Counted from the first letter of the stretch, positions 11,016 to 26,000 are shown. The stretch: 64,000 nt of DNA from Liolophura sinensis (GCF_032854445.1 NC_088302.1:52048046-52112045), one strand, 5' to 3'. Numbers and translations are program-made. Notes: a model not told the origin generated them from the letters alone.

Positions 11016-14000
11016 GTTAGTATTAATACCCAGTGCTGTGTTTGTGACAGTTTACGTTCTTACTAGGGGGTTTGAAAGCAGCAGACACCATTAAGCAAAA
11101 TGTAGAACAGGAGAATATTTAGGACTATATCCAGTAGTACTGCTGCCCATTATGTCTTTAATATTGACTTATTGACACTGACTGACTGTTGCAGTTAAGT
11201 CACATAATTTTTTCTTTTGTCGTTTTTATCCCATTCTCTTTTATTAATTTGGGTCTGTCATTCTGTGGTTTCCATTCCACAACTCACAGAAATATTGTCC
11301 GATCTAGATATAATTTGGTGTGCATGGTGACTTTGTTGTTGTTGTGAGACTTCAGATCTAGTCTGATAACCTGCCCAATCTATGCAACAGTTTTACATAT
11401 TTAATGAATATAATGCTATAATTTTGTGTGCAGGTTTAATTTGTGGAACCTCAGATCAAGTTCGAGAACGAAATGAGTTTTGCATGACATGTGATAGATG
11501 TGCAGTTTAAATTCTTGCAATTTGCTGGTTTGTTTATCAGATCAAAGAATAAAAGAACTTGAGAATCAGACCAAAGCCGTCAACCATCTCCAGCAAGAGA
11601 ATGAGTTTCTTCGGTTAGCCATGGAGGAGAAAGAAAATCTACAGGAAGAAGCTGTTAGGTATTGTGTTGACATGTGAAAGTCAGTTACCCACACCCTTGA
11701 GTACTCTGGATTGTTGTTTTAGGAAGAAGCAACTCTATGAACTGTTTTAAGCCAACTTCAGGAAATTCCTTGTGAATGTTAAGATAATTTCCACTGTGAT
11801 ACAATGCCTACTGTTTTGCAGCGATGGTCGTCAGTTTAGGACGTCCTCCCTGAACAGAAATCATTAGCTGGTCTGATTAATTATAATCTTCCTGTATGAA
11901 TCACTTAACTCTTATAATGGAAATATAAAAGTTAGCTGTTGCTTACATGTCTGATTACAAGTTTGTGTTAACACTGTTGCTGTTCTTTTTCAGACTTCGT
12001 GCAAAACTGGAGGAGTTCCGCCACCAGAAAGATGCTTACAAGTCCTTAGATGAAGAAAACAAACAACTTCTAAATGAATACACCAACTTAATGAACAAGT
12101 AAGTTCTAATAGACAAAAGGCTTTGTTAAACTTCAGAGAGATCAGGAAGAAAACAAAAACTCATTTGGGACATTTATAGTTTGTTCCACCCGCACCATTA
12201 GCATACTTTTGTATGTTTGTGAACAGAAAAGCTCGTAGAATTTGAAGGTTAAATGTTACAGAATTTCAGGTGATCCTGTTTGGTGTTGATGTGAAGATGA
12301 GATACAAACTCGTGATCCTGTTTGGTGTTGATGTGAAGATGAGATACAAACTCGTGATCCTGTTTGGTGTTGATGTGAAGATGAGATACAAACTCGTGAT
12401 CCTGTTTGTTGTTGATGTGAAGATGAGATACAAACTCGTGATCCTGTTTGGTGGTGATGTGAAGATGAGATACAAACTCGTGATCCTGTTTGGTGTTGAT
12501 GTGAAGATGAGATACAAACTCGTGATCCTGTTTGGTGTTGATGTGAAGATGAGATACAAACTCGTGATCCTGTTTGGTGTTGATGTGAAGATGAGATACA
12601 AACTCACAACCAGAATTTCAAGACAAATTTGTAGTTTAATATTAATTGAGAGCGAAGTATGAACCGTGTCTCCTACATGTACAAGCTTTTCTGCAAGATG
12701 TGTCTTAGAGCTAGGCAAATGTAACTAATTTGATGTAAAGTTCTGGATAATACACACTGTACCTGTGATGCCTTGTACCATTTCAGCCATTTTGATTGAC
12801 AGCTGTTTGTCTTCCTTGAAAAATTCTTGAGCATTAAAGAAGAATCAATCAGTTTTCAAAGTCTCTTGATACTCTTGTTTTCCTTTTTAACCTACTATTT
12901 CATGTGCAGTTCTGTTTCATCTGAACACAGCTTGTTTGGGTATGTGAGTAAAGTACTGAAAATCTGTGTGTATGTTTGTGACTTCAGATAGAGGCACTGG
13001 TTGCATTCAAAGACAAATGCGATGTTTTAAATGAAGAACTGTCCAAGCTCAAAGCGTCATAACCCGGCTAGAGGCAGAAAGTAGAAATAACAAACAGGAG
13101 CTGGAAACATGGCTGAGGCCAAGAGTGCCACTGAGTCACGGTTCAAACACCTGCAGGAACTATACAAACAACAGAAAGACCAGTATGAGGAGTTGCTCAG
13201 TAACAAAGGTGGGTGGCTATGATTAACAGTTACGATGCATGCAACTCATCACAAATCCTTGGTGGCTTTCGTATAATTTGTCGAACATGAAAATATCCCT
13301 GTTTGTAAGGTTAAATAAGGAAGATATAACATCAAGTAAGCCAGTTTGGCAGAAATGATGTCGTAAGATTTCAGTGTAATTTGTAGCTTCATATCCAAGA
13401 GTGGTGACTCGAAGTGTTTTGGCCTGATGTTACATTTGGAAAAAGTCTGTAAGTTTTGCAAAAGAGGTACTGATGCTCAGCCAAATGATTTTAATTTTGA
13501 CAAATACAGTTCAGTCTTTGGCTGAACCCATGTATTAATTGCTAAGGATTTAGAACTTGAGTAGCTCTTAAGTAAATGACAGTTGCTCGTGTAGATAACA
13601 ACAAGTTTTATAGTAATGCCATAATGCTGGCTGCTGTTGTATAAGTGAAATATTCTTGAATATGGTGTAGAATACCAGTCAAATAAAAAAATGTATGTCT
13701 TTCATTTCTACATTTGCAGTGGATAAAAGTGGGAACAGTGGAGAGAATATGGGATTGGTGATTGATAAAGTCGTGGGTGAACTACAGATAGAGTTATCCC
13801 AGCTTCGGGAAGAATTGGAGAGAAAAACCAGAGCACTGGAGGAATCAACCAAGCGACAACAGAGCATGGGCAAAGAGATCTATGACCTGGCTGAACGGGA
13901 GAGACAAGCTTTGGAGAAATGCAGACTGGCAGAGGAAGAGCGAGATATGATTAGAGAAGAGCTGGAAAAGAAAGCCAGACATAGTGAGGAGAATGAGCAA

Positions 14001-17000
14001 CAGATCAGTGACTTGAGACAAGAGAAGGAGCGGCTAATACATGAACATGAGGAAGCTGTTCACAAAATGGAAGCTGATCACACGTTACATATAAACAGAC
14101 AGAGGGCGGATTCAGAACAGGAGCTGATTCAGTTACGAGAAGAGATGCAAAAGCAAATAAGCTCCTGGAAAATGCAGGTGGAGGATTTGAACTCTCAGCT
14201 GGCGTCTGAGAAGGAAGCAAATCTGGACCTGAACAATAAGCTTGTGTGTAAAGCACAACAACTTGAAAACAGTCAAAAGGAAGTGCAATTACTCGTGTTA
14301 TCTTTTGAGGATTTGAAACAACAAAAGAAGAAGAAATTATTCATATGAAAGAGGAAGTAAGTGCCATTAAGACTGAACTGGAGGAATTGTCAAGTTCTAA
14401 AGACCAAGAAATAATAAGTTTGAGGACAGTTTTTGAAGCAGAAATATCAGAAATGAAGAGAAATCTAGAAGAGCGGGAAATTCAGTTTAAAAATGCAGTT
14501 GAAGAGCATCAGACACTTCTCAAAAAGCAAGAGGATGACCATGAAATAAATGTCATGAGCTGACAGAGACCTATGAAGCTAAGTTAAAGAAACAAGAGCA
14601 AAGACTGAGAGAGGAAAATGAGGTGATATGCAAAACTCTTCTGGCAGATCAAGAAGCCAAGTGTCAAAGTCTAGCTGAAGAACATATACAGAAATGCAAA
14701 ACTCTTGCTGAAGAACATGAACTCAAGTGCCAAGCACTTACAGAAGACTGGAAAGGAAGTGTGAAAGCCTTGATGAAACTCATGAATTGAAGCATCAAAC
14801 TCTTTCTGAAGAGTATGAATTTAAGTACCAAAGTCTTGGTAAAAATCATGAACTGAAGTGTCAAAGTCTTGCTGAAGATCATGAACAGCGGTGCCAATCA
14901 CTGGCAAAGGAACATGAACAGAAGTGTAAATATTTAGAGGACAAGTTGTCTGCTAAAGAATCAGAGATGGAAGAATTGAATTTAATGTTGTCAAATGAGA
15001 GAGACAATCAGGAGCAGAAGAGACGAGAACTTCAACTGGAAAAAAGCTCTAGTGAGAGTCAGTTATCTGCTATGCAGCAGGAGATACAACAGCTAGTGGC
15101 AGAGAGAGAGGAGCTTATGGTCAGACATGAAGCATTGTCAAATCAGCTCCAACAAGTCAGTGAGCAAAGAGATGAAGTCGTGACTTCAATAAATGACTAT
15201 GCCCAGCAGATAGCTGCACTGAAGAGAGCAGCAGAGGAGCAAAAATCTGATTTGGAGGAAAGGCATCAGCAGGAACTGTCCTGTCTTAAGAAACATCACG
15301 AATCTGAGCTTCTGTCAAAGAAGAAGAGCACACAATTCAGCTACAGGAAATCTTACAACAACATGCTGAGCTACAAATCACACAGTCAGACGAACATAAG
15401 GCCACCATAAAACAGTTTGAGGAGAAGGTCCTGTCCCTTCAGAATGATGCAGAGGAGAAAATATCAGCTCTTGTATTGGATAAGGACAATGAAATAGTCC
15501 GGTTATCTGCACTTAAAGACGCCGAGATGGCTGACTTGCAGTCTTCCTGCGAGAATAGGATTGATGAAGTCAAAGCAGAGCTAGAAAAGGTCAATCTTAC
15601 CTTTGAGAAATTCAAGTCTCAGTCAGAACTGAAACCAGTGATTATCGGTCTCAGCTAGCAACGGAGGAAAAAGAATTTCATTCTCAGCTAGCAGTAAAGA
15701 AGGAGGAATTCCAGTCTCAGCTAGCAGCAAAGGACCAGGAATTTCAGTCTCAACTAACAGCAAAGAAGGAGGAATTCCAGTCTCAGCTTGCATCAAAGGA
15801 CCAGGAATTTCAGTCTCAACTAACAGCAAAGAAGGAGGAATTCCAGTCTCAGCTAGCAGCAAAGGACCAGGAATTTCAGTCTCAGCTAACAGCAAAGAAG
15901 GAGGAATTCCAAGCCTTGCTAGCAGCAAAGGACCAGGAATTTCAGTCTCAGCTAACAGCAAAGGACCATGAATTCCAGTCTCAGCTAACAGCAAAGGACC
16001 ATGAATTCCAGTCTCAGCTAACAGTAAAGGACCAGAAATTCCAGTTGAAAGTACAGCAATTCCAGTCTGAGTTGGAAAGAAAGGACCAGGAATTCCAGTC
16101 TCAGATAGCAGCAAAGGACCAGGAATTCCAGTTGAAAATACAGGAATTCCAGTCTGAGTTGGAAAGAAAGGGCCAGGAATTCAATTCTCAGATAGCAGCG
16201 AAGAATCAGGAATTCCAGTTGAAAATGCAGGAATGCCAATCTGAAATGGAAAGAAAGGACCGAGGAGTTCCAGGTAAGGAAACATGAATTCCAGGAAACA
16301 CTGACCTCCATGGAACAGTCGTATCTAGCTGACCTTGCATCCAGGCAGAAGGAGCATGATTGCACCCTGGCCAGGATGGAAGAGAAGCTGCAGGAAGGAT
16401 TGAGGCAGAAGGATGAGGCATGGGAGGTTAAGTTGAAAATGGAAGTAGCCGCATGGCAGGATAAACTGCAGGAAGGATTAAGGAAGAAGGATGAGGAATG
16501 GGAGATAAAGTTAAGGACCAAAGTGGCTGAGTGGCAGGATAAACTAGAAGCTAAGCAGAAGGAAAAAGAGGCAGTTAGGGAGGAATCTCATAACCTGTGT
16601 GTCCAAGAAATGGACCAACAGTTCCAGGCAAAGGAAGCCAGCTTAAGGAGAGTTACCAGGAGATGCATGAGGCCTGGAAACAAGTCTGTGCAGAGAAGGA
16701 CATCTTGGAAGCCAGACTCATTGAACAGGCTCAGTCTATCAAAAAAATTGGAAGCCAAGATACAAACAGAAACAAAGGAGTTGAGACTGGCAAGTGAAGA
16801 GGAATGTGCTGCCAAGGAGGATCATTACCAGTCAGAGATAGCAAAGATGAATAAGGAGCTTGAGACTCTGGGCAACAACAACAGCGAGCTTCAGGACATC
16901 CACGACTCTGTGGTGGAGGAACTGAGAGAGAAGAATCAAGAGATGATGGACATGAGGCAAAGGCTGGAAGAGGTCCAGGCCCGGGTGGCTGAACTGGAGA

Positions 17001-20000
17001 TGAAAAACACAAAACTAAAAAACAGCTGCAAGAAATCCATGGAAAAGGCAGATATGTGGCAGGAGAAGTTTGACAGCTTTATGGTCAAGACTGAGAACAA
17101 GGCGGCCGAACTGGTGGAGAAGATGCGTGCGTCCTGTGAGGAATATGAAGAAAAGCTGCAGCAGGCGGCTGTCGATGCAGAAGCACAGACATCTGTGTAT
17201 GAGAGCAAGTTGAAGGCGTCGGCCCAGCAGGTGACAGCAGCCCAGGAGGAACTGGCGAAGGAGAGGCAGCTATTTGAGGAGCAGAGAAAGCATCTAGGCG
17301 AGGAGCTGGAGAGGTTCACCCTAAATCAGCACTCCCTCGTGGTCAGTGCCCTTTTATCTTCCCTTTTATCTTCCCATGTGATGTGTTAGCTGAATGTTCA
17401 CACTCTTAGTTAGTCAGAAAAATAGAGGTTGGAGGAGATTGGGGGTGGAGGGAAAAAAGGAATGGGTGGGGCAACTTTGGCACACTACATACTTATTCTG
17501 TTCTGCCAGTCTTGCAGTTGCTATGAGTTCAAGTACAGCTCATGTTGGCTTCCTCTCCAGCCGCACGAGGCAAGGTCTTGCAGCAACCTGCAGATGGTCT
17601 TGGGTCCTGCCCGGTTTCCTCCAACCATAATGCTGGTTCTCGACGCATAAGTGAAATTTTCTTGAGTACGGTGTAAAACACCAATCAATTAAATATATCG
17701 AATCAAATCAATCACAAGGGTATGTGGGGTGTGGGAGTTGTAAAGTTCAGGTCTCTGTACTTCTGGAATATAGCTTAGTATATCCCTGTATATATGCCTT
17801 GGCCTTTTCAGAGTGAAGTGCACGATCTCACATCAAGGGCCAATGAGAAAGCAGCTCGCTGTCAAGAGCTGGAAGCACAGACTCACCAGTTACTGACACA
17901 ACAACGACAACAGGCGGAGGAATGGCAGCTGGAGAAGCAGGGGAACACTGAGCTCAGGGAACGTCTGCAGCTAGAGCTGGAAGTTCAGGCTGCCGAGATG
18001 AAGAAACGGGCAGATACTTTTGCACAAAAGGTAACATGTGTCCATCACAGCTGGCTGTTTTGCATTGTTTCCAGACTGTTGCAAATGGGTACTCTATGGT
18101 TTAAGCAATTCGCACAGTTTTCTCAGAAATAGGCAGTGTAATGGCTCGTTATATCGCAGGTTAATCACAACAGGAGAAAATTTTATTTGGATTTTTTTTA
18201 ATTATATACTTTTTTTCAGTTTTTCACCCATTGAAATATACGGGTAGAAGTGTTGTGTACTTTATCATTAACCCTGTTAACGCTGTCATGATTAAGATAA
18301 GAGAGTCACCGGCTGACTGTTTACATTTAATAGAGTGTGAAAATTCTTGAGTATGACATTAAACAGCTATCAAAAGAAGAAAGAAAGAGATCCAACAGTA
18401 TGTTATTAAAGAATATTTTGATGAATTTGTGATGTTTAAATCAACAATAATTTACCTGTGTATGGCTTTTTTACCAGCAATGTTAAGAAAATCTGAACCG
18501 GGTGCCCTCTGTCTGCTCAAGCCTAGTGGAATGCATGAATTAAGGTCAACCTATAAACTATTGTTTCACTGGAAGACATATGGCAGGTACTTGGGGAAAT
18601 TGTAAATGTTTGCCAGAGGTTGTGTACTGTGTTAAATGAGACCAAAGATCCACGTTGTGTAATACACTGGTACCATACATTTGTAGCTGAAGAGTATTGA
18701 GCTGAGTGCCCAAGAAGAGAGAAAGGCCTATGAGGAAGAGCTGAACAGCCTGAAACAAGCTCAGATTGAGAAAGAGAAGCAGTTTGCTGAGTCTGTGAGA
18801 AACCTCACTCAAAAGGAAACAAAGGTAGGAAACCCCTCCATCTCTTTTTCCTACCTCACTTTACTGCACACTTCAAACCATGCAGTGAAATTCAACATAG
18901 TGTACATTTATTTTTTATTTCTTTATAAAGTATTATGGTTACAGGAAACCGGGTAGAGAACAAAGTGTACATGTGTTCTATATTGTGTATTGAAGTCTTT
19001 ATGAATGCAATTAGAAGTTTTAGATAGCAAAATACTAAAATTTAAAAAATGATTAAGGGTAAAATGTCTTTGACTTGTGTGGATATATGTGTGCATACAT
19101 GTGCTTGAGGTTTAGTTTGACTGCTAATGATGTAGCTTTTCACAGCAACCATGACAAGGACATTTTCTTATTTAGATACAGGGCGAGTTTAAATCAAGTG
19201 AGGAAAAACTGAAAGCAGTTGAAAACAAGCTTAAGTTGAAAGGAGAGAATGCAACAAAGCTTCAACAGCAACTTGAGGAGCTGAAGGCTGATTATGAGAA
19301 GCGCCTGCAGGCCAGCATCAATGAGCTAGAGACGGAGAGGGCGGGGGTGGAGACCTACCGTAAAAAGTTTGAGGCTCTGGAGAGCCAGTTCACCCCTCTG
19401 AAGAAAAAAATGTTACAAGAAGAACAGAACCACAAGAAACTCAGTGAGTAAATTCTTTTGTTTAATATGGAATAAAATATTGGTCATCATTTTGTACGCA
19501 GAAAAAAGAACATGCACATGAAAAACTTCAAAATGATTTTTATTTGAAATGAATGGATGCAAGTTGATCAGATCCAGTATTACACCTGCAGCTTTTTCAG
19601 CCTGGCTGGTGGGGTCAGGGTGGTTTTCACTGGGAGCCATTCTTCTTCCTCCACACATACATTAAACCTCCACCTCCACCATTTTAGCAAACATGTATGT
19701 TTATTGATGAAATGTGCACATGAATTAGTGCAAGTATATATAACTGATTGGTGTGCATATGCTACAGTCCAGGAGAACCGATCCCTGGAAGTGCAACTGG
19801 CCCATGCCAACAGGCAGGTCAAACAGTACAAGTCTGAGCTGGACAAGGCTGGACGGGCACTACTTGGAGAGAAAGAGACAGGACAAACTAAGAACAGTAC
19901 TTCCTCAGGTGAGCTTGAATACTTAAATGTGTTCCGGGTTTCGTTCCTGGTTGTGTTTGCAAGATTTAAGGCCTGGTTAATGGGTTATTGATAGTGTTTC

Positions 20001-23000
20001 ATCTGTTGCATGTATTTTTATTGCTGTAATAGGCTATTTGGCTATGATCCGCCGAATAAAAAATGATGTTACCAAACTGACTTCATATATCCTGTAAGCC
20101 TCGTCAGTAATGGACTCTACTGGTCATCATCTTGAATGCAAACTTTAAAATAACATTGACTGACTGAAGAACATACATTGTTTCAACTATCGAAACAATT
20201 CAGTGTTTTGTGTATCGGTCTAAAAATGTAACATGATTTGAAATATTTGGTAAGTAATTCTATTCTGTTCCCTGTTCTTCCTCCAGCTTTACTACTCCAT
20301 TCCCTGTTCTCTGTCCATCCTCCAGCTTTACTACTGTATTCCCTGTTCTCTGTCCATCCTCCAGCTTTACTACTGTATCCCGTTCTCTGTTCATCCTCCA
20401 GCTTTACTACTGTATTCCCTGTTCTCTGTCCATCCTCCAGCTTTACTACTGTATTCCCTGTTCTCTGTCCATCCTCCAGCTTTACTACTGTATCCTGTTC
20501 TCTGTTCTTCCTCCAGCTTTACTACTCCATTCCCTGTTCTCTGTCCATCCTCCAGCTTTACTAGTCCATTCCCTGTTCTCTGTTCATCCTCCAGCTTTAC
20601 TACTGTATTCCCTGTTCTCTGTCCATCCTCCAGCTTTACTACTGTATCCCGTTCTCTGTTCATCCTCCTCCAGCTTTACTACTGTATTCCCTGTTCTCTG
20701 TCCATCCTCCAGCTTTACTACTGTATTCCCTGTTCTCTGTCCATCCTCCAGCTTTACTACTTTATTCCCTGTTCTCTGTTCATGCTCCAGCTTTACTACT
20801 GTATTCCCTGTTCTCTATTCATCCTCCAGCTTTTCTACTCTATTCCCTGTTCTCTGTCCATCTGCCAGCTTTACTAGTCCATTCCCTGTTCTCTGTTCAT
20901 CCTCCAGCTTTACTACTGTATTCCCTGTTTTCTGTCCATCCTCCAGCTTTACTACTGTATTCCCTGTTCTCTGTCCATCCGCCAGCTTTACTACTCTATT
21001 CCTGTTCTCTGTCCATCCACCAGCTTCACTACTCTATTCCCTGTTCTCTGTTCATCCTCCAGCTTTACTACCCTATTCCTTGTTTTCTGTCCATCCGCCA
21101 GCTTTACTACTGTATCCCGTTCTCTGTTCATCCTCCAGGTTTACTACTGTGTTCCCTGCTCTCTGTCCATCCTCCAGCTTTACTACTCTATTCCCTGTTT
21201 TCTGTCCATGTTCTCTGTTTTTATATCCTTCCCTCACCGAGACTTCTTTTTTTCTCTCGACAGAGGACAGTATTTTTGATGACTCACTGGATGCAGCCTC
21301 TGTTCACAATAAGCGTCACTCCTCACCCCATCCTAACCGACCCAAACCTGCATCACCCTACTTCCTGCGCTCCAGACACGATTCTACCAGCTCTGCCCTC
21401 AGCATGAACAAACTGACGTCTGGGGACAACATTTCTGTGTCAGGGTAAGTCAGCCACCTACTGTTTTGATTATTGATTCAGGTGGACATTTCCCATGATA
21501 TGAAGTACGCTTTGTGTGAAAGATCTCAAACTAGTACTAAACCCTGAAATTTCAGTCCTAGATTTTTTTTTATGCAGTAAAGCCTTATGATTCCAATGTC
21601 TTTGTTCACCGACCCAGTACATTCATTGCCATTCAAATCCTAGTTTAAGAAACGGCTTGGGGAGGTATATGTATGTTCAGGACAAATAAAGAATGAACCT
21701 TTCTAGTAAGGTAGAGTGAATTAACAAAAGTTGGAAGGTAGATAAAAAAACATGGGCATTAACAAAGGGTAAAAAATGCCTGAAACACAGGTGCCTTGTA
21801 ATGTCATGCAAACAAATATGACTATGAGAACATTATTTTAAGTAGGTTCTTTTTTTTTTTCTTTTTTTTTTGGAGACGTTATCCATTACTGGAATGCTGG
21901 ATGTGTGCGTTTGTGGCTGTCACCCATGAGTTTCATCCCTGCATACAACATATGCAAATTATCAGCAGCTGTATCTGTTGTTATGGCAAAATTGCTCCAT
22001 AAAGAGTTTTAATTTGTTTCGAAATTGGAAAGTATCCAATGATTATACTCCACCTTCTGCTGTGTGGTCACAGTCCAGCAACAGATGATAACGGGTGCTT
22101 GGGGCCAATATGACAACCTATTCACTCACACTCAAATTAATAAATAAAACCCTCTAGATCACATTAAATGACATGAATAACTGTAACATTCATAAATGTC
22201 AAGTATTTACTGGTTGTTCTTGCTGTGCTAATATAAACAAGTGGCTAAAAGGCATATTCCCCATTACCTAGGTGTAGTTGACATACATGTAAGAGATACA
22301 ATCACCACTAATCAAGTAATCAGGATGACAGCAGTAGCTTTTACATACTATACACTCCTGTGTCAATTGGAAAGTAGCAGCGATATTAAAACAGTTGGTG
22401 TTGGGGGAGGGTGGGATGGGTCATTTTGTGTGATGGTTTTAATCTAACTTTTATTGTGTAAAACAGTGTCAGTGTTTTCCATTAAACGGTTCCAGTCTAA
22501 TCTTGAAACCATTCTTTCGTAAATTTAGAATAACATTGGGGCAGAGCGTAAAGGCAGAACTTAAATCATGGCCATTCTTTCATACAAAAATTGTTACCAT
22601 ACATAATGAATTTCCTAATATTTTAAATTGTTTATGAAAACAGCCTCACCAGTCTCTCCATTTGGTTTCCAACTTATACAACCAAATATTGTATGGTTTT
22701 GGTGCCCCTTGTCCCTTCCACCCAAAATTCTACAGGTCATCTCATCACCACCTCCCACCTCTTTTTTTTTCCCCCTGTTAATTAAAATGTCTATATGCAG
22801 ATGTTTCAAGTGATTCGTGTTTTCTACACTCCTTTGGCTAACACCTTTATTTTCAAAATGTCATATTCTACTAAAGTGATCAGCACTTGTGCAATTTAGC
22901 AAGCAGTGTTTGCAGATTTCTGACTCTCCTCTGCCCCTTTACAAACAGCACAACTTTATTTATTTTAATTCATTTGTCATCCCCAAGACTTTTGTTTTTC

Positions 23001-26000
23001 TTTTTTGTTCACGGAGAAGATGTCCTTAAATACCAAGATGCACATGAAGACAAAAAAAATGGTCTATACTTGAATCATATTAAAATTTGTTTAAAGGTAC
23101 ATTTAATAAGTCATAAAATGCATTGTGAAATTTGAAAACAAACTTTGTTCATCCAAATACTGGTAATAGATTTATGGCATAGATAAAATCAATAGATAGA
23201 GTAAGGTATTTAGATCTTCATGATACATGATTAGTTTTAACTTAACAGCCATGTAAACCATAATGGGATTTATAATATCATTTCTTTCCCACAATGACAG
23301 TGGTAGCTCACAGCTTATCTACTTGGCAGCTTACCGCTGGTTGGGTTTTATTTGATCATTTTTACATGCTGTGCAATAAACTTTTGAAGGTTATCCATCA
23401 ATCCACAGTTTTCTCAGCTTTTTTTATTACCCCTGCTGCTTTAATCTCCTTGGAAAGTCAACAGAAAGTTATTAAGCCAGAGCGGTGTGATTGTAACTGA
23501 TCTGATAATAGAAGAACAGTTCAATTCCTTATGCCAGCCCCCAACCTCCTTATGTCACTGTACTTTCCCTGCTGAGCCGGAATCACCTCCCAAATTCCTC
23601 CCCCCCCCCCCCCATCCTACTGACACTTTGAGATGGGTCAGTCAAAGCCAACCATTATAACGCACTTCACTACCTGCTGCTCCCCCTGTTGAGCTAAGTG
23701 TGCTTATGAGCTAGTAGATACAACTTCTTAGACCTACCTGTATATAACCCTGACCATAGCATACCTATCAGTCAAAACTCAGTCCACCACAGCAGTGACA
23801 GCATAACTGACAAACTGAAAGTTCAGAGGTGCAAAGCCTGTTGCCACTCTAGGAATATTAGAACCAAAAGAATTTCTGGATAAGATTAAGCAAAGTGGTT
23901 AACTTGAGTAATCACCCCACAGTTTTGTACTGCACTAGAATTCTGCCAGAATGCCTAACATTAAGCTATTTATCTATGCCCAGTTCACAGGACGATACTG
24001 GTAAGTCGCTCAGATTAGCCTCAAATGTTGATTTTGTTATTTGTTTCTGCTTTTTTCTGAAAATAGTACTTCAGAAAAATATCAGTAGTGTTGTATTGTT
24101 TTAGAAGAAATGGCCATGTGCAGAAAACAGTAGGTCACCTATGCTGGTCAGGTGTTCTTTATAATCAACATATATTCAGACAGTTTTGCATTCCATTCCA
24201 GTTTTGCTAATACACCTCAGGGCAAGAGTCAGTCATCATCAGTTGTGTGGACAGGCCACCCAATGCAGTCACGAGGGAACACGAACAGCCAGTCTTTACA
24301 GTCTCTGGCCTCCCTCAACAGCAGTCTGATGAGTACCATCAGTACAGAGTCCACACGTTCAGCCAGCATACCAAGTAAGTCACAAGCCCTGTTAACGTTA
24401 TATACAACATGGCCTGCTCGCACAAAGCCCTCTGAACGTTAAGAGCATGTAACTGTCATGACAACCAGCACTGTAGGTATTACGTCCCTATGGTATTTAC
24501 GTGCTATTAACTTCAAAAGGGCTTCATGCAAGTGGACCTATGCGTCTGAAACAGTCCGGCAGTCTGATCAATCTTTACTGGCACTAATTATTTTACCTTC
24601 TGAAACAAGGCTGATTTGGTGAAACTATGTACATGTATTAAGGGTAATACATTGCAGGACATCCAGTTTGCTGTCTAACACGATGAATGTTTGTATGTAG
24701 ACCTATGAGAGACACAAGTTCATGGGAGTTCCAAGTGGGGGCACTTACAGGAAGTTGGTGTTAGAACCCTGGCGGTATGGCCGAATGTAGCGTTTTCTAC
24801 TCCCAACTTCTGATATATGCGCAAGTGCCCCCATGCTGAACTCTTGTGAACTTGTGTCTCTCCCATGCCCTATATGATGTGGTTTTGTTGGCAACAGCCT
24901 CTGGGCACTTTAGCTCATGTCCCTTATCAGCCAGGTGAAAAATAACATGGACAGGTGTAGGGAAATGGCCAACTGTTGATGTTTAAGTATACTTGATAAA
25001 AACTAGATGTATCTACACAGCAAGCTAAAATTTTAATGCTTTGGTTTTTATGGCTGAAGTATTTTTTTTTTTTTTGTATATACTTGTACTTCAGTGTAAA
25101 GATTCAGTCATGCTGTTTAAGCATGATTTGGACATCTTTAAAGGAGAAGAAAATTTTTTAAAATGACACTATGGGCTGAAAATAGCATATTTTTCTATCT
25201 GGTGGTGCCTGCTGCATAATTTTGTGATAATTTTTTCCTCGCCACACACGTAAAGCCTGAAAATGACAAAGTTGACATAAATCGCTGAGTCCATCGCATC
25301 CTCCATCTTTAACAATCTGTAATTTACGCTGGGGGTGTGTTGACTCTCAGCCAATGAGAGTCGTTAAAACTGCGAGTGTTTGTGTAAACTCGAAACCTAT
25401 GTCCAACATTCCGGTTTCCCCGATTGTCAAGCGCTACTTTCTGGGAAGAAGAGTTCTACCGGAAATGTAGACCACAAAGTTAGTACATCTTTTGGCCCTC
25501 CTGTCAGATACTTTTATGATGTGATACATGAAAACTAATCAGTGGTATATTATATAAATCTAGTTTCATAATCATACTTGTTTTATTCCTCCAGGAGGTG
25601 CTGGCAGCCTGTTTTCTTGTGAAGATGAAGAAGAAACTGGTATTGAATATGAGTGGAACAGACTGGATGAACTCCAGCGCAGGAACACCTTGTGTTTGCC
25701 ACACCTCAAGTCTTGCTACCCATTAGAAACTCAGGCTGGAGATCCCAACGAAAACACCATCCGGGGACAACCTTCAGAGCTTACCTCTAGCCAATCAAAC
25801 GTGAGCATTCGCAAACGACGAACAGAAGGCAATGGCGAACAGGAATTCAGTGTAGGAAGCAGAAAATTGGTGAGGGCAAGAATGTTGGCTAAGCTTTCAA
25901 AGCAAACAATCACAGAAAGATACAGGGGGAAAAAAGAATTAGCTCTAACATAATAGGTCCTGACCAACTGTGTCACTGAAGTGAGCCTTTCCTTGCTCAT

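Noticed and set aside
15623-16521. Minus-strand frames with repeated LLLAETGIPGP-type units
   Set aside because: Antisense of the 33-bp coding repeat in the NUMA1 rod, forced open by its period.
23984-24000. Possible micro-exon TTCACAGGACGATACTG followed by a perfect GTAAGT donor in the NUMA1 intron
   Set aside because: Neither the 17-nt nor the 10-nt form keeps phase between 21444 and 24202, while direct joining does. Probably a chance donor; RNA-seq could overturn this.
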